Part shown: in pieces, positions 51,628 to 61,226 of the stretch
Layout of the letters: every line of letters begins with the position of its first letter
Position numbering within the stretch: position 1 is the first letter of the stretch
Source: Hydrogenophaga taeniospiralis
GTDB taxonomy: Bacteria > Pseudomonadota > Gammaproteobacteria > Burkholderiales > Burkholderiaceae_C
Assembly: GCF_020510445.1 (NCBI RefSeq)
Contig: NZ_JAHBAG010000001.1
Location: 4,564,501-4,628,500, forward strand
Direction of reading: 5' to 3'
DNA length: 64,000 nucleotides
Translations under genes and position numbers: made by a program
Notes under the pieces: generated by a model
What the model was told of the DNA's origin: nothing
Database searches by the model: none
What the model saw: the letters and a program-made list of their open reading frames with translations, nothing else

Positions 51628-51705
51628 CCCCCCGCGCCGCCTGCGGCGTCACCCCCCAGGGGCGACACCAGCGGCCCGTCCTGAGCTTGACGAAGGGCTG
51701 TGCCG
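51628..51705 (-). repeat. Comamonadaceae-type intergenic repeat between kynB and kynU
   Basis: This copy, read on the minus strand, shows the order CTGGTGTCGCCCC, a GGGG block and a GCCGC-rich block seen in the copies at 55527, 56638 and 59615. Next to it lies CCTGAGCTTGACGAAGGGC, a module also common in these genomes. It fills most of the 141-bp kynB-kynU gap. Confidence 0.6.
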
Positions 51706-51768
51706 CGGTGGACCTGGAATGAAAAGCCCCGCACCGCATACCCACACTGTTTGATGGAGACAAACCCC

Positions 51769-53043
51769 ATGACGATCCAACAAGACTGCCTCGCCCTCGA
51801 CGTGCAAGACCCGCTGCGCCAGCTGCACGACCTCTTCAACATCCCCGCCGGCACCATCTACCTCGACGGCAATTCGCTCGGTGTGATGCCCGCCGCGGCC
51901 CCGGCCCGCGTGGCCGACGTCGTGACCCGTGAGTGGGGCACCGACCTGATCCAGAGCTGGAACAAGAACGGCTGGTTCGCCATGCCGCAGAAAGTGGGCG
52001 ACAAGATCGCGCGCCTGATCGGCGCCGGCCCAGGCGAGGTGGTCGCCACCGACAGCACCTCGGTCAACCTGTTCAAGGTGCTGAGCGCGGCCATGAACAT
52101 CGCCGCCGCCGACGCGCCGCAGCGCAAGCGCATCGTGAGCGAACGCAGCAACTTCCCGACCGACCTCTACATCGCCGAAGCGCTGTGCCGGCAGCACGGC
52201 ATGGAGCTGGCGCTGGTCGAGCCCGAAGAGATCGCCGCGTCGCTCAGCGCCGAGGTCGCCATCCTCATGCTCACGCACGTGAACTACCGCACCGGCGCGA
52301 TGCACGACATGGCGGCCGTGACCGCGGCGGCGCACGCCGAGGGCATCCTGGCCGTGTGGGACCTGGCGCACAGCGCAGGCGCGGTACCGGTGGACCTGAA
52401 ACAGGCCCGGGCCGACTTCGCCGTGGGCTGCGGCTACAAGTACCTCAATGGCGGCCCGGGTGCGCCCGCCTTCGTCTGGGTCAACCCGCTGCACGCCAAC
52501 CGTTTCTGGCAACCGCTGGCCGGCTGGTGGGGCCACGCCACGCCGTTCGAATTCACGCCGGACTACAAGCCCGCACTGGGCATCACGCGCTACCAGTGCG
52601 GCACCCAGCCCATGATCAGCCTGGCCGCGCTCGAATGCGGGGTGGACACCGTGCTGGCGGCCGAGGCGCTGGGCGGCATGGCGGCGCTGCGCGCCAAGTC
52701 GCTGGCGCTGACCGACCTGTTCATCGCACTGGTGGAAGAACGCTGCGCGGGCCACGGCCTTGGATTGGCCACTCCACGCGGCCACTCGCAGCGCGGTTCG
52801 CAAGTGTGTTTGACAAGAGACGAGGGTGCCTACGCCATCGTGCAGGCCCTGATCGCGCGCGGCGTGATCGGCGACTACCGCGCCGGCGACGGTGGACGGC
52901 ACAAGGACATCTTGCGCTTCGGCTTCACCCCGCTCTACATCGGCTTCGCCGATGTGTGGAACGCCGTCGAACAATTGAAACAGGTGCTCGAAACGGCGGA
53001 ATGGAAGCGCCCCGAGTTCAACCGCAAACACGCCGTGACCTGA
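51769..53043 (+). CDS. kynU: Kynureninase
   Basis: A 424-residue PLP enzyme cleaving kynurenine to anthranilate and alanine. The cofactor lysine is Lys224 in CGYKYLNGGPGAPAFVWV (in parts), Asp198 lies in WDLAHSAGAVPVDL, and YLDGNSLG (31-38) and LTHVNYRTGAMHD are family marks. It has a full normal length. The ATG at 51769 follows GGAGA. It is the middle gene of the kyn operon, 12 bp before kynA. Confidence 0.96.
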   Translation: MTIQQDCLALDVQDPLRQLHDLFNIPAGTIYLDGNSLGVMPAAAPARVADVVTREWGTDLIQSWNKNGWFAMPQKVGDKIARLIGAGPGEVVATDSTSVNLFKVLSAAMNIAAADAPQRKRIVSERSNFPTDLYIAEALCRQHGMELALVEPEEIAASLSAEVAILMLTHVNYRTGAMHDMAAVTAAAHAEGILAVWDLAHSAGAVPVDLKQARADFAVGCGYKYLNGGPGAPAFVWVNPLHANRFWQPLAGWWGHATPFEFTPDYKPALGITRYQCGTQPMISLAALECGVDTVLAAEALGGMAALRAKSLALTDLFIALVEERCAGHGLGLATPRGHSQRGSQVCLTRDEGAYAIVQALIARGVIGDYRAGDGGRHKDILRFGFTPLYIGFADVWNAVEQLKQVLETAEWKRPEFNRKHAVT

Positions 53044-53055
53044 AGGAGACGCGCC

Positions 53056-53925
53056 ATGACCTGCCCCCACCACGACAGCGCCCCCGCCTCGGCCACCGAA
53101 ACCATCGTCGCCGAAGAAAAGGCCCAGCTCGATTTCAGCAACGACATGAGCTACGGGGACTACCTGCAGCTCGACGCCATCCTGGGCGCGCAGAAACCGC
53201 TCTCGCCCGCGCACGACGAGCTGCTGTTCATCGTGCAGCACCAGACCAGCGAACTCTGGATGAAGCTCATGCTGCACGAACTCAACGCCGCCATCCGCCA
53301 CATCGCGGCCGACGACCTGAACCCTGCGTTCAAGCAGATGGCCCGTGTCTCCAGGATCATGGAACAGCTGGTGCACGCCTGGGATGTTCTGGCCACCATG
53401 ACACCGCCCGAATACAGCGCGATCCGGCCCTACCTCGGCCATTCCAGCGGTTTCCAGAGCTTCCAGTACCGCTGCATCGAGTTCGCGATGGGCAACAAGA
53501 ACGCCGCCATGCTCAAGCCCCATGCGCACAGCCCCGAGCGGCTGGCGATGGTGCAGACCGCGTACGAGGCCCCATCGCTCTACGACGAATCGCTGCGCCT
53601 GCTGGCGCGCCGCGGCATCGCCGTGCCGGCGAGCCGCACCGAGCGCGACTGGACCAAACCCTACGAAGCCAGCGACGCGGTGGAACAGGCCTGGCTGCAG
53701 GTCTACCGCAACCCCAAGGAACACTGGGACCTGTACCAGCTCGGCGAAGAACTCACCGACCTGGAAGACGCCTTCCGCCTCTGGCGCTTCCGCCACGTGA
53801 CCACGGTGGAACGCGTGATCGGTTTCAAGCGCGGCACCGGCGGCACCGGCGGCGTGAGCTACCTGCGCAAGATGCTGGACGTGGTGCTGTTTCCCGAGAT
53901 CTGGCGCTTGCGCACGGATCTTTGA
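53056..53925 (+). CDS. kynA: Tryptophan 2,3-dioxygenase
   Basis: A 289-residue haem enzyme opening the indole ring of tryptophan to N-formylkynurenine. The family motifs [46 protein letters not shown] (in parts), and [23 protein letters not shown] (in parts, with the proximal haem His) are intact. It is the last gene of the operon although it does the first step. AAGGAG precedes the ATG. Confidence 0.97.
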   Translation: MTCPHHDSAPASATETIVAEEKAQLDFSNDMSYGDYLQLDAILGAQKPLSPAHDELLFIVQHQTSELWMKLMLHELNAAIRHIAADDLNPAFKQMARVSRIMEQLVHAWDVLATMTPPEYSAIRPYLGHSSGFQSFQYRCIEFAMGNKNAAMLKPHAHSPERLAMVQTAYEAPSLYDESLRLLARRGIAVPASRTERDWTKPYEASDAVEQAWLQVYRNPKEHWDLYQLGEELTDLEDAFRLWRFRHVTTVERVIGFKRGTGGTGGVSYLRKMLDVVLFPEIWRLRTDL

Positions 53926-54027
53926 GGCGCCTGACCACCTGCGGTCTGGCCCCGACCGAGGACCGCTGCTCGATCCCCTGAAAACCGTGTCCACCGCTGC
54001 CGTCGGCGGCGGGTGGGCGGGCCTGAT

Positions 54028-54174
54028 TCAGCAGTTGCCCTTCTTGGCTTGGCCCGGGGGACAGAACTTGCCGGGATGGCCGGCGGGGTCGACGACCACC
54101 GAACCAGACGGGGTGTAGACGGCACAGCCAGCGACCGCGGCGGCGACAACACACAGGGCAATGAGCGCTTTCAT
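54028..54174 (-). CDS. Tiny lipoprotein, 48 residues
   Basis: A short gene missed by length filters. The ATG at 54174 follows AAGGAA and the stop TGA is at 54028-54030. The product begins MKALIALCVVAAAVAGC, with lipobox VAGC at Cys17, then AVYTPSGSVVV, DPAGHPGKFCPPGQAKKGNC. The mature peptide has 32 residues, with three Cys counting the lipidated one. Short entericidin-like or Gly-zipper lipoproteins of this size are common; no function is assigned. It converges with kynA. Confidence 0.72.
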   Translation of the reverse strand: MKALIALCVVAAAVAGCAVYTPSGSVVVDPAGHPGKFCPPGQAKKGNC

Positions 54175-54389
54175 TTCGTTTCCTTGAAGGGAGTGATGCG
54201 ATCGAGTTTATGCGTTGGAGACCCAGCGCACGCATGGCCCGTGCACATCGCCACAAAGACAAAAGTTGTCCTGAGCCAAGTGCGATTCCAGCGGGATCGG
54301 CGCCGACATGCTGCGGCCTCGCGACGTGCCCACCTGGACCCTGCCGGCCCATGGGTGCAGACGCAAGTCGACTGCGGCATGATGAGCGC

Positions 54390-55481
54390 ATGGCCACCAT
54401 CACCCTGCCCGATCTGCGCCGCTACGCCATCGCCCGCAGCCTGTTCACGCCCACCACCCTGCCCAAGGCCATCGAACGGCTGGGCTTTGTGCAGGCCGAC
54501 CCGATCCGTTCGCCCGCCCGCGCGCAGGACCTGACGCTGCGCCAGCGCGTGAAGGGTTACCGGGCCGGCGATCTGGAGCGGCGCTACCCGCAGCTGGCGG
54601 TGGAAGAGGACTTCTTCGTCAACTACGGTTTCGTCACGCCCGAGCTGCACGCGCGCATGCACCCGCGCACCGCGCGCAGCGAGTGGCCGGCCGAGCGCTG
54701 GGCGCAGGCCCAGGCGGTCTGGCACTACGTGCAGGCGCGGGGCGAAGCCCACCCGCGCGAGGTCGATGCGCACTTCGCCCACGGCCACACCACCAACGGC
54801 TTTGGCGGCCGGTCCAAGGCCAGCACCCAGCTGCTGGACGCCATGCACTACCGCGGACTGCTGCGCGTGGCGCGGCGGGACAACGGCATCCGCCTCTACG
54901 CGGCGCACACACCGCGGGAAGCGCCCGAGAGCGTGACGGAGGTGCTGGACCAGCTGGTGGATGTGCTGGTGAACAAATACGCGCCCTTGCCGCTACCCGG
55001 CCTGCGGCAGCTGGTGGCCATGCTCAAACACGCCGTGCCGCAGTGGCAGGACCAGTTACGCGCCGCGCTGCAGCGCGCCGTCCAGCGCCTGCCCCACGCC
55101 GAGGTGGACGGGGTCGCGTGGTACTGGCCGCAGGGCGAAGACCCCCACTCACGCCGCTGGAGGGCGCCCGAGGGTGTGCGCCTGCTCGCGCCGTTCGATC
55201 CGGTGGTCTGGGACCGCGACCGCTTCGAGCGCCTGTGGGCCTGGGCCTACCGCTTCGAGGCCTACACACCACCCGCGAAACGCGTGCGCGGCTACTACGC
55301 CATGCCGCTACTGTGGCACGACCAGGTCATCGGCTGGGGCAACCTGTCGGTGGTGGGCGGGCAGCTGCAGGCGGACATCGGCTACGTCGGTGGCCAAGCC
55401 CCGAGCGATACAAGCTATCGCTCAGCGCTGGCAGCAGAACTTGCGGATATGGCCGTTTGTTTGAACGCTGAGCGGGGGTGA
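54390..55481 (+). CDS. YcaQ/AlkX-like winged-helix DNA glycosylase family protein
   Basis: A 363-residue member of the HTH_42 family, which holds interstrand-crosslink and bulky-lesion DNA glycosylases (AlkZ, AlkX/YcaQ). The catalytic QxD/Q element appears as Gln35-Ala-Asp37 in GFVQADPIRSPARAQDL. Tandem winged-helix modules follow (about 100-190 and 195-260), and the late LLAPFDPVVWDRDRFERL and KRVRGYYAMPLLWHDQVIGW are family marks. The ATG at 54390 fits. Activity on crosslinks is inferred from the motif. Confidence 0.84.
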   Translation: MATITLPDLRRYAIARSLFTPTTLPKAIERLGFVQADPIRSPARAQDLTLRQRVKGYRAGDLERRYPQLAVEEDFFVNYGFVTPELHARMHPRTARSEWPAERWAQAQAVWHYVQARGEAHPREVDAHFAHGHTTNGFGGRSKASTQLLDAMHYRGLLRVARRDNGIRLYAAHTPREAPESVTEVLDQLVDVLVNKYAPLPLPGLRQLVAMLKHAVPQWQDQLRAALQRAVQRLPHAEVDGVAWYWPQGEDPHSRRWRAPEGVRLLAPFDPVVWDRDRFERLWAWAYRFEAYTPPAKRVRGYYAMPLLWHDQVIGWGNLSVVGGQLQADIGYVGGQAPSDTSYRSALAAELADMAVCLNAERG

Positions 55482-55526
55482 TCCTTCTCCGGCGTGAAAT
55501 GTCCGAACCGGGAACGCGGCGGAACT

Positions 55527-55588
55527 GGCTTTGCCAGGCCGCTCGCGTTGCCCCCTTGAGGGGGTCGCGCGCAGCGCGGCAGGGGCGG
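55527..55588 (+). repeat. Intergenic repeat copy (CCCCCTTGAGGGGG type)
   Basis: GGCTTTGCCAGGC, CGCTCGCGTTG, CCCCCTTGAGGGGG, TCGCGCGCAGCGCGG and CAGGGG follow in order between the glycosylase gene and the convergent Bug gene. The two inner palindromes can form hairpins and may act as a terminator for both genes. Confidence 0.7.
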
Positions 55589-56560
55589 TCAGGGCCTGAT
55601 GTTGTTCTTCTGAATCACGTCCGCCATGGCGGCGGTGTCGGAAGCAATGCGCCGGGCCAGGCCCTCGGGCGAGGTGCCCGCCACCTGCCAGCCCTGGGCC
55701 AGGATCTTCTGCCGTACCTCGGGGCGGCGCACGATCTCGGCCAGCAGCACGGCCAGCCGGTTCACATGGGCCTTGGGCAGGCTGTTGGGCGCGGCCACGG
55801 CGTTCCAGATTTCCAGCTGCAATCCCTTCACACCGGCCGCGGCCAGGCTCGGCACCTCGGGCACCACGCTGCTGCGCCCGCTCGACGTGACCCCGATGGC
55901 CTTGAGCTTGCCCGCGCGCACCTGGGCCATGGCCAGGCCCGGCGGCAGCAGCGACATCTGGATCTGCCCACCCAGCAGCGCGGTGATGACCTGCGGGTTG
56001 CCCGGGTAAGGCACGTGCACCGGCGCGATGCCCGCGCGCGATTTGATGAGCTCCATGCCCAGGTGCGCCACCGTGCCCACGCCCGGCGTGCCGTAGTTCC
56101 AGCGGTCGCCCGACGCGCGCGCCGCAGCGAAAAAATCGGCGCCGCTGGTGGCGGTGTCGCCCGGCACGCTGAGCACCAGGGGCGCCACGGCGAGCAGCGA
56201 GACCGGCGCCAGGTCTTTCAGTGGGTCGTAGAGGGTGGCCGGGTTGAGGATCTTGGCGATCGTCAGATTGCCGTTGATCATGAGACCGATGGTGTGGTCG
56301 TCGGTGGCGCGCGCCACCTGGTTGGCCGCGATGTTGCCCCCGGCGCCGACCTTGTTTTCCACCACCACCGGCTGGCCCAGCGCCTGCGACAGCGGCTCGG
56401 CGATCAGGCGCGCCATCAGGTCGGGCGAGGAGCCGGCGGGAAACCCGACCAGCATCTTCAACGGTTTGCTCGGCCAGGGGGTCTGGGCGAACACGGTGGA
56501 CCCACCGCAGGCCATGGCGATGGCGGCAGCGATGACATGACGGCGTTGGGCGTGGCGCAT
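55589..56560 (-). CDS. Bug-family (TctC-like) periplasmic binding protein
   Basis: A 323-residue exported solute receptor of tripartite tricarboxylate-type systems. The signal peptide spans about 1-25 (ending STVFAQ). PWPSKPLKMLVGFPAGSSPD (in parts), VVVENKVGAGGNIAA and YGTPGVGTVAHLGMELIK (in parts) are Bug hallmarks. No TctA/TctB membrane genes are nearby, as is usual for the many orphan Bug genes of Burkholderiales. The ligand, probably a carboxylate, is unknown. Confidence 0.92.
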   Translation of the reverse strand: MRHAQRRHVIAAAIAMACGGSTVFAQTPWPSKPLKMLVGFPAGSSPDLMARLIAEPLSQALGQPVVVENKVGAGGNIAANQVARATDDHTIGLMINGNLTIAKILNPATLYDPLKDLAPVSLLAVAPLVLSVPGDTATSGADFFAAARASGDRWNYGTPGVGTVAHLGMELIKSRAGIAPVHVPYPGNPQVITALLGGQIQMSLLPPGLAMAQVRAGKLKAIGVTSSGRSSVVPEVPSLAAAGVKGLQLEIWNAVAAPNSLPKAHVNRLAVLLAEIVRRPEVRQKILAQGWQVAGTSPEGLARRIASDTAAMADVIQKNNIRP

Positions 56561-56637
56561 GCGGCGATTCCTAGAAGTTGCAAACAGGCCCGCAGGTTAG
56601 CAGCCCGCACGCCGGCATTCCACCAAGACACACCGTG

Positions 56638-56706
56638 GAACGGGCTTCGCCCGGCCACTGGTGTGGTCCCCCTGGGGGGAAGACGCGAAGCGGCGCAGGG
56701 GGCTGG
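56638..56706 (+). repeat. Intergenic repeat copy (CCCCCTGGGGGG type)
   Basis: GGGCTTCGCCCGGCC, ACTGGTGT, GGTCCCCCTGGGGGG, AAGACGCGAAGCGGCGC and AGGGGGC repeat the order of the copy at 55527. It fills the gap between two minus-strand genes, the Bug gene downstream and the monooxygenase gene upstream. Confidence 0.7.
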
Positions 56707-57930
56707 CTATGCAGGCACCGGTGGCCCGCTGTAGAGCCAGGGATTGTCCAGCAGATTTTCACCCAGCAGGCCCATGGCGGTGTTGCGCCCCCAGCGCAGC
56801 AGACCGTCGGCATGGAAGATGGTGCCGTTGCGCTGCGAGCGGCTCTGCACGCGGGCGTTGCGCTGCCAGCGGGTCTGCGCAAAGCGCTGCAGCAGCGCGG
56901 GCCAGTCGGGTGTGGAGCCGCCGGGTTGGGACTGCAGCAGCCGGCCCAGCGTCCAGGCGTCTTCGATCGCCATGGCGGCGCCTTGCGCGAGGTAGGGGCG
57001 CAAGGGGTGGGCCGCGTCTCCCAGCAAGGCCACCCGGCCCTGGGCGTGTTCGTTCGGGCCGGCCATGGGTGCGCGGTCGTTCAGGGCCCAGAGTTTCCAG
57101 GCCGACACGGCGTCGATCATGCGCATGAGCTCGCCGCAGGCCGGGCCCAGGGCCCACTTGAGATCGGCGGTCTGGGCCTCGTGGCTCCAGCTCTGGGGGT
57201 CGCAGCCGGGCGGCCCCCCATGCCCCAGCCCCAGCATGCCTTCCACCACCGCCACCACGTTGAACCAGTTGCCGCAGCGCACCGGGTAGTGCACCACGTG
57301 CAGCCGCGGGCCGAGCCAGGCCGTCACCAGGTTCTGGCGCAGGCGCTCGGGCAGATCGGTGGCGCGCACCATGCCGCGGTAGGCCAGATGGCCGCTCACC
57401 CGCGCCGGCTGCGCGCCCAGCATCTGCGCCCGCACACGGCTCCACAGGCCGTCGCAGCCGATGAGCGCGTCGCCCTCGACCACGGTGTCGTCTTCGCAGG
57501 TCACGCGCACCCGCTCCCCCGCCTGCTCGTAGGCCACCAGGCGGGTGTCCAGCCGCAGACTCACACCGCTCTCGCGCCGGGCGGCGCGCAGCAGCAGCTC
57601 GTGCAGGTCGGCTCGGTGCACCGTGGCGTAGGGCTCGCCGTAGCGCGCGCGCGCCAGTGGCCCGAGCCGCAACCGCCCCAGCGTGCGGGCGCTGTGGGCG
57701 TCGCGCACCTGCAGCGCGTCGGGAAACGCCGCGCAGGCGTTGAGCTCGTCCAGCAAGTCCCACTCGTGCAGCACGCGCACCGCGTTGGGCCCCAGCTGCA
57801 GCCCGGCCCCCACCTCGGAAAACGCCCCGGCCTGCTCCAGTAGATGCACCGAAACCCCGGCACGCGAAAGGGCCAGCGCACAGGCCAACCCACCGATGCC
57901 ACCACCGGCTATCACCACTTGTTGTTTCAT
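56707..57930 (-). CDS. FAD-dependent monooxygenase (3-hydroxybenzoate 6-hydroxylase/salicylate hydroxylase type)
   Basis: A 407-residue class A flavin monooxygenase. The FAD loop is AGGGIGGLACALAL (8-21), the acidic end LLEQAG (30-35), the DG motif lies in ALIGCDGLWSRVR, and the second FAD motif GRVALLGDAAHPLRPYLAQG (in parts) is complete. EVGAGLQLGPNAVRVL is typical of the 3-hydroxybenzoate 6-hydroxylase/salicylate hydroxylase group. The exact aromatic acid cannot be told. The Bug-type receptor gene just downstream could supply the substrate. Confidence 0.88.
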   Translation of the reverse strand: MKQQVVIAGGGIGGLACALALSRAGVSVHLLEQAGAFSEVGAGLQLGPNAVRVLHEWDLLDELNACAAFPDALQVRDAHSARTLGRLRLGPLARARYGEPYATVHRADLHELLLRAARRESGVSLRLDTRLVAYEQAGERVRVTCEDDTVVEGDALIGCDGLWSRVRAQMLGAQPARVSGHLAYRGMVRATDLPERLRQNLVTAWLGPRLHVVHYPVRCGNWFNVVAVVEGMLGLGHGGPPGCDPQSWSHEAQTADLKWALGPACGELMRMIDAVSAWKLWALNDRAPMAGPNEHAQGRVALLGDAAHPLRPYLAQGAAMAIEDAWTLGRLLQSQPGGSTPDWPALLQRFAQTRWQRNARVQSRSQRNGTIFHADGLLRWGRNTAMGLLGENLLDNPWLYSGPPVPA

Positions 57931-58003
57931 GGCCCGGGATTGTGCTCCGGCCGGTGGCCCGTGCTTTGACCCATATCAGCACCGTGGCGAGCCGCCCGGG
58001 CTT

Positions 58004-59071
58004 TCAGAGCACGCGCTGGAACCAGAGCAGGGACAGCCCGGCCGAGAGCAGCACCAGCAGCGAAGCCGCCAGCGCGAGCAACGCGGAGATCTCGGTTTCC
58101 TTCTTCTCCACCGTCAGGCGGGTGCTGAGGGTTTCGTACACCTTCTTCAGGTTGTCCGCGGTGCCGGCGTAGTAGTACTCGGCCTGGGTCATGCGCGCCA
58201 CGTCCTTGAGCGTGTCCTCGTCCAGCCGCACCCGCATCGACCAGCCTTCGAAGCCGATCACCTCGCCGTCCACCGTGCCCACGCCGACGGTGTAGACGCG
58301 CACGCCGCGGTCGGCGGCCAGCTTGGCGGCCTCGGCGGTGTCCACGCCGGTGGTGCGCTGGCCATCGGTGAGCAGGATGATGGCGGCCGAGGTGTAGGAG
58401 CCCGGCGCCACCGGTTCAAAAGCTTTCTGCTCCGTCTGCGGCTGGTCGATGGCCCGGCCCTGGGGGGCGAACGGGTCGCTCTGGCGCCCGTAGGTCATGT
58501 TCGCCAGGTCGATCCCCTGCCCCGGAAACAGCTCGGACAGCGCCACCACGATCGCGCTGCCGATGGCCGTGGCCCGTTGCAGCTGGAACTTGTCGATGGC
58601 GGCCACCAGGTCTTCACGGCTGAGCGTGATGGGCTGCACCACCTGGGCCGAGCCAGCGAACGCCACGATGCCCACGCGCACATGGCGCGGCAGCTCGGCC
58701 AGGAAGGCCTTGGCCGCGTTCTGCGAGGCCACCAGCCGGTTGGGCTCCACGTCGGTGGCGCGCATGCTGCCCGAGACGTCCATCGCCAGGATGATGGTCT
58801 GCTGCTGCGAGGGCAGCAGCACGACGGCCATGGGACGCGCGGACGCCAGCAGCATGGCCGCGAAGGCCAGCAGCAGCAGCAGCGGCGGCACGTGGCGGCG
58901 CCAGCCCGGCCCCCGGTCCATGGCCTCGCGCACGATGGACAGGCTGGCAAACCGCAGGGCGGCGCGCTTGCGCCGGCGCAGCAGCCACACATAGGTGATC
59001 ACCAGCAGCGGCAGCACCAGCAACAACCACAGCAGTTCGGGCCAGAGGAAGGTGACGGGTGGGTGGGTCAT
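58004..59071 (-). CDS. VWA-domain membrane protein (BatA-like)
   Basis: A 355-residue inner-membrane protein: two N-terminal helices (about 8-30 and 60-78), a von Willebrand A domain (about 90-300) with the complete metal site DVSGS (98-102) and ILLTDGQRTTGVD, and a C-terminal helix (about 328-350). It overlaps the DUF58 gene by 4 bases (59068-59071). With the MoxR ATPase it forms the usual MoxR-DUF58-VWA module, thought to help assemble or activate metal-dependent partners. BatB, BatC and BatD genes are absent here. Confidence 0.92.
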   Translation of the reverse strand: MTHPPVTFLWPELLWLLLVLPLLVITYVWLLRRRKRAALRFASLSIVREAMDRGPGWRRHVPPLLLLLAFAAMLLASARPMAVVLLPSQQQTIILAMDVSGSMRATDVEPNRLVASQNAAKAFLAELPRHVRVGIVAFAGSAQVVQPITLSREDLVAAIDKFQLQRATAIGSAIVVALSELFPGQGIDLANMTYGRQSDPFAPQGRAIDQPQTEQKAFEPVAPGSYTSAAIILLTDGQRTTGVDTAEAAKLAADRGVRVYTVGVGTVDGEVIGFEGWSMRVRLDEDTLKDVARMTQAEYYYAGTADNLKKVYETLSTRLTVEKKETEISALLALAASLLVLLSAGLSLLWFQRVL

Positions 59072-60195
59072 AAAGCGCCCTCCGTGCTGCGCACTGCGGC
59101 GGCCGGGCGGGGGCTCGTGGCCCGCGCGCCCAGGTGTCCGCCCAGGCCGGCGCGCAGGCTGCTGCGGCGCCGGCGCAGCTCCACGAAGCGCAGCACCGCG
59201 TCGGCCAGGTCGTCGTCGGTGGCGAGCTCCAGCGTGTCCACGCCGGCGCGCGCCAGGCTCTCGCGCAGCTGCGCCTCGCGCTGGGCCGCGATGCGCGCGA
59301 AGCGCTGGCGAAAGCCCTTGTCGTGGGTGTCCACCAGCAACTGCTCGCCGGTCTCGGCGTCGCGGATGGGGATCAGCCCGAGGTCGGGCAGCTCCAGCTC
59401 CAGTGGGTCGAGCAGGCGCACCGCCACCACATCGTGCCGGCGCGCCAGCTCACCCAGCGGCTGCTCCCAGCCGGGCTCGCTGATGAAGTCGGACACCACG
59501 AACACCGTGGAGCGCTGGCGCACGGTGTGCACCGCCGCGCTCAGCAGATCGGCCAGCCGCGTGGGGCCACCAAATGCCGATGCGCTGGATCCCGACTTTG
59601 CCAGGGACACCGCCGGGCCGGCTTTGCCGGACGGCTGGTGTCGCCCCCTTGAGGGGGGCGTGCGCAGCGCGGCCGGGGTGTTCAGCAAATGCATCAGGCG
59701 CAGCAAGTGCACGCGCCCGCCGCGCGCGGGCAAGACCTCGTCCACACCGGGCTGGCCGCGCGATCCGTACAGCAGCGCCCCGACCCGGTTGCCGTGGCGC
59801 GTGATGAGCCGGGCCAGCACCGCCACCACGTCGCGCAGCACCTCGCTCTTGCGCTGATCGCCCGAACCGAAATCGACCGAGGGGCTGAGGTCCAGCAGAA
59901 ACCAGGCGGCCATCTCGCGGTCTTCGGTGAACACGCGCACATGCGGTGTCTGCAGCCGGGCGGTGACGTTCCAGTCGATGTGGCGCACGTCGTCGTGGTG
60001 CTGGTATTCGCGCAGGTCGGCCAGATCCAGCCCGCTGCCCCGCATGAGGGTGCGGTAGTCGCCCTGCAGCAGGCCGTCGAGCCGGCGGATCACGGTCCAC
60101 TCCAGGCGGCGCAGCAGGGCGTCTGCCTTTTCGACCGGCGCCACGACCGAAGGCGGCGGCTGCGCCGGGCGGGATTTGAAGAGGCCGAACAGCAT
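59068..60195 (-). CDS. DUF58 protein carrying an in-frame repeat insertion
   Basis: A 375-residue protein of the MoxR-associated DUF58 family: GSGLDLADLREYQHHDDVRHIDW (in parts), RVFTEDREMAAWFLLDLSPSVDF (in parts) and, near the end, the VWA-like VFVVSDFISEPGW. Between LMHLLNTPAA and PTRLADLLSAA lie about 35 extra residues (about 177-211) made by a copy of the intergenic repeat at 59615-59680, read in frame. The core on both sides looks complete. It overlaps the VWA gene by 4 bases. The rest of the family lacks this segment as far as I know. Confidence 0.88.
   Translation of the reverse strand: MLFGLFKSRPAQPPPSVVAPVEKADALLRRLEWTVIRRLDGLLQGDYRTLMRGSGLDLADLREYQHHDDVRHIDWNVTARLQTPHVRVFTEDREMAAWFLLDLSPSVDFGSGDQRKSEVLRDVVAVLARLITRHGNRVGALLYGSRGQPGVDEVLPARGGRVHLLRLMHLLNTPAALRTPPSRGRHQPSGKAGPAVSLAKSGSSASAFGGPTRLADLLSAAVHTVRQRSTVFVVSDFISEPGWEQPLGELARRHDVVAVRLLDPLELELPDLGLIPIRDAETGEQLLVDTHDKGFRQRFARIAAQREAQLRESLARAGVDTLELATDDDLADAVLRFVELRRRRSSLRAGLGGHLGARATSPRPAAAVRSTEGAL
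59615..59680 (+). repeat. Repeat copy (CCCCCTTGAGGGGGG type) inside the DUF58 gene
   Basis: GGCCGGCTTTGCCGG, ACGGCTGGTGT, CGCCCCCTTGAGGGGGGCG, TGCGCAGCGCGGCC and GGGG match the intergenic copies at 55527 and 56638 block by block, but here the element lies within coding sequence and keeps the minus-strand frame open. Confidence 0.8.
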
Positions 60196-60208
60196 GCGAC
60201 GCTCCCGT

Positions 60209-61210
<1,002 letters not shown>

Positions 61211-61226
61211 GAAACGCTCCTGGGAT

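Noticed and set aside
53926..54027. Extension of kynA into the following gap
   Set aside because: The kynA stop at 53923-53925 is clear and the family length is complete. The frame through this gap belongs to a shadow of kynU in another register.
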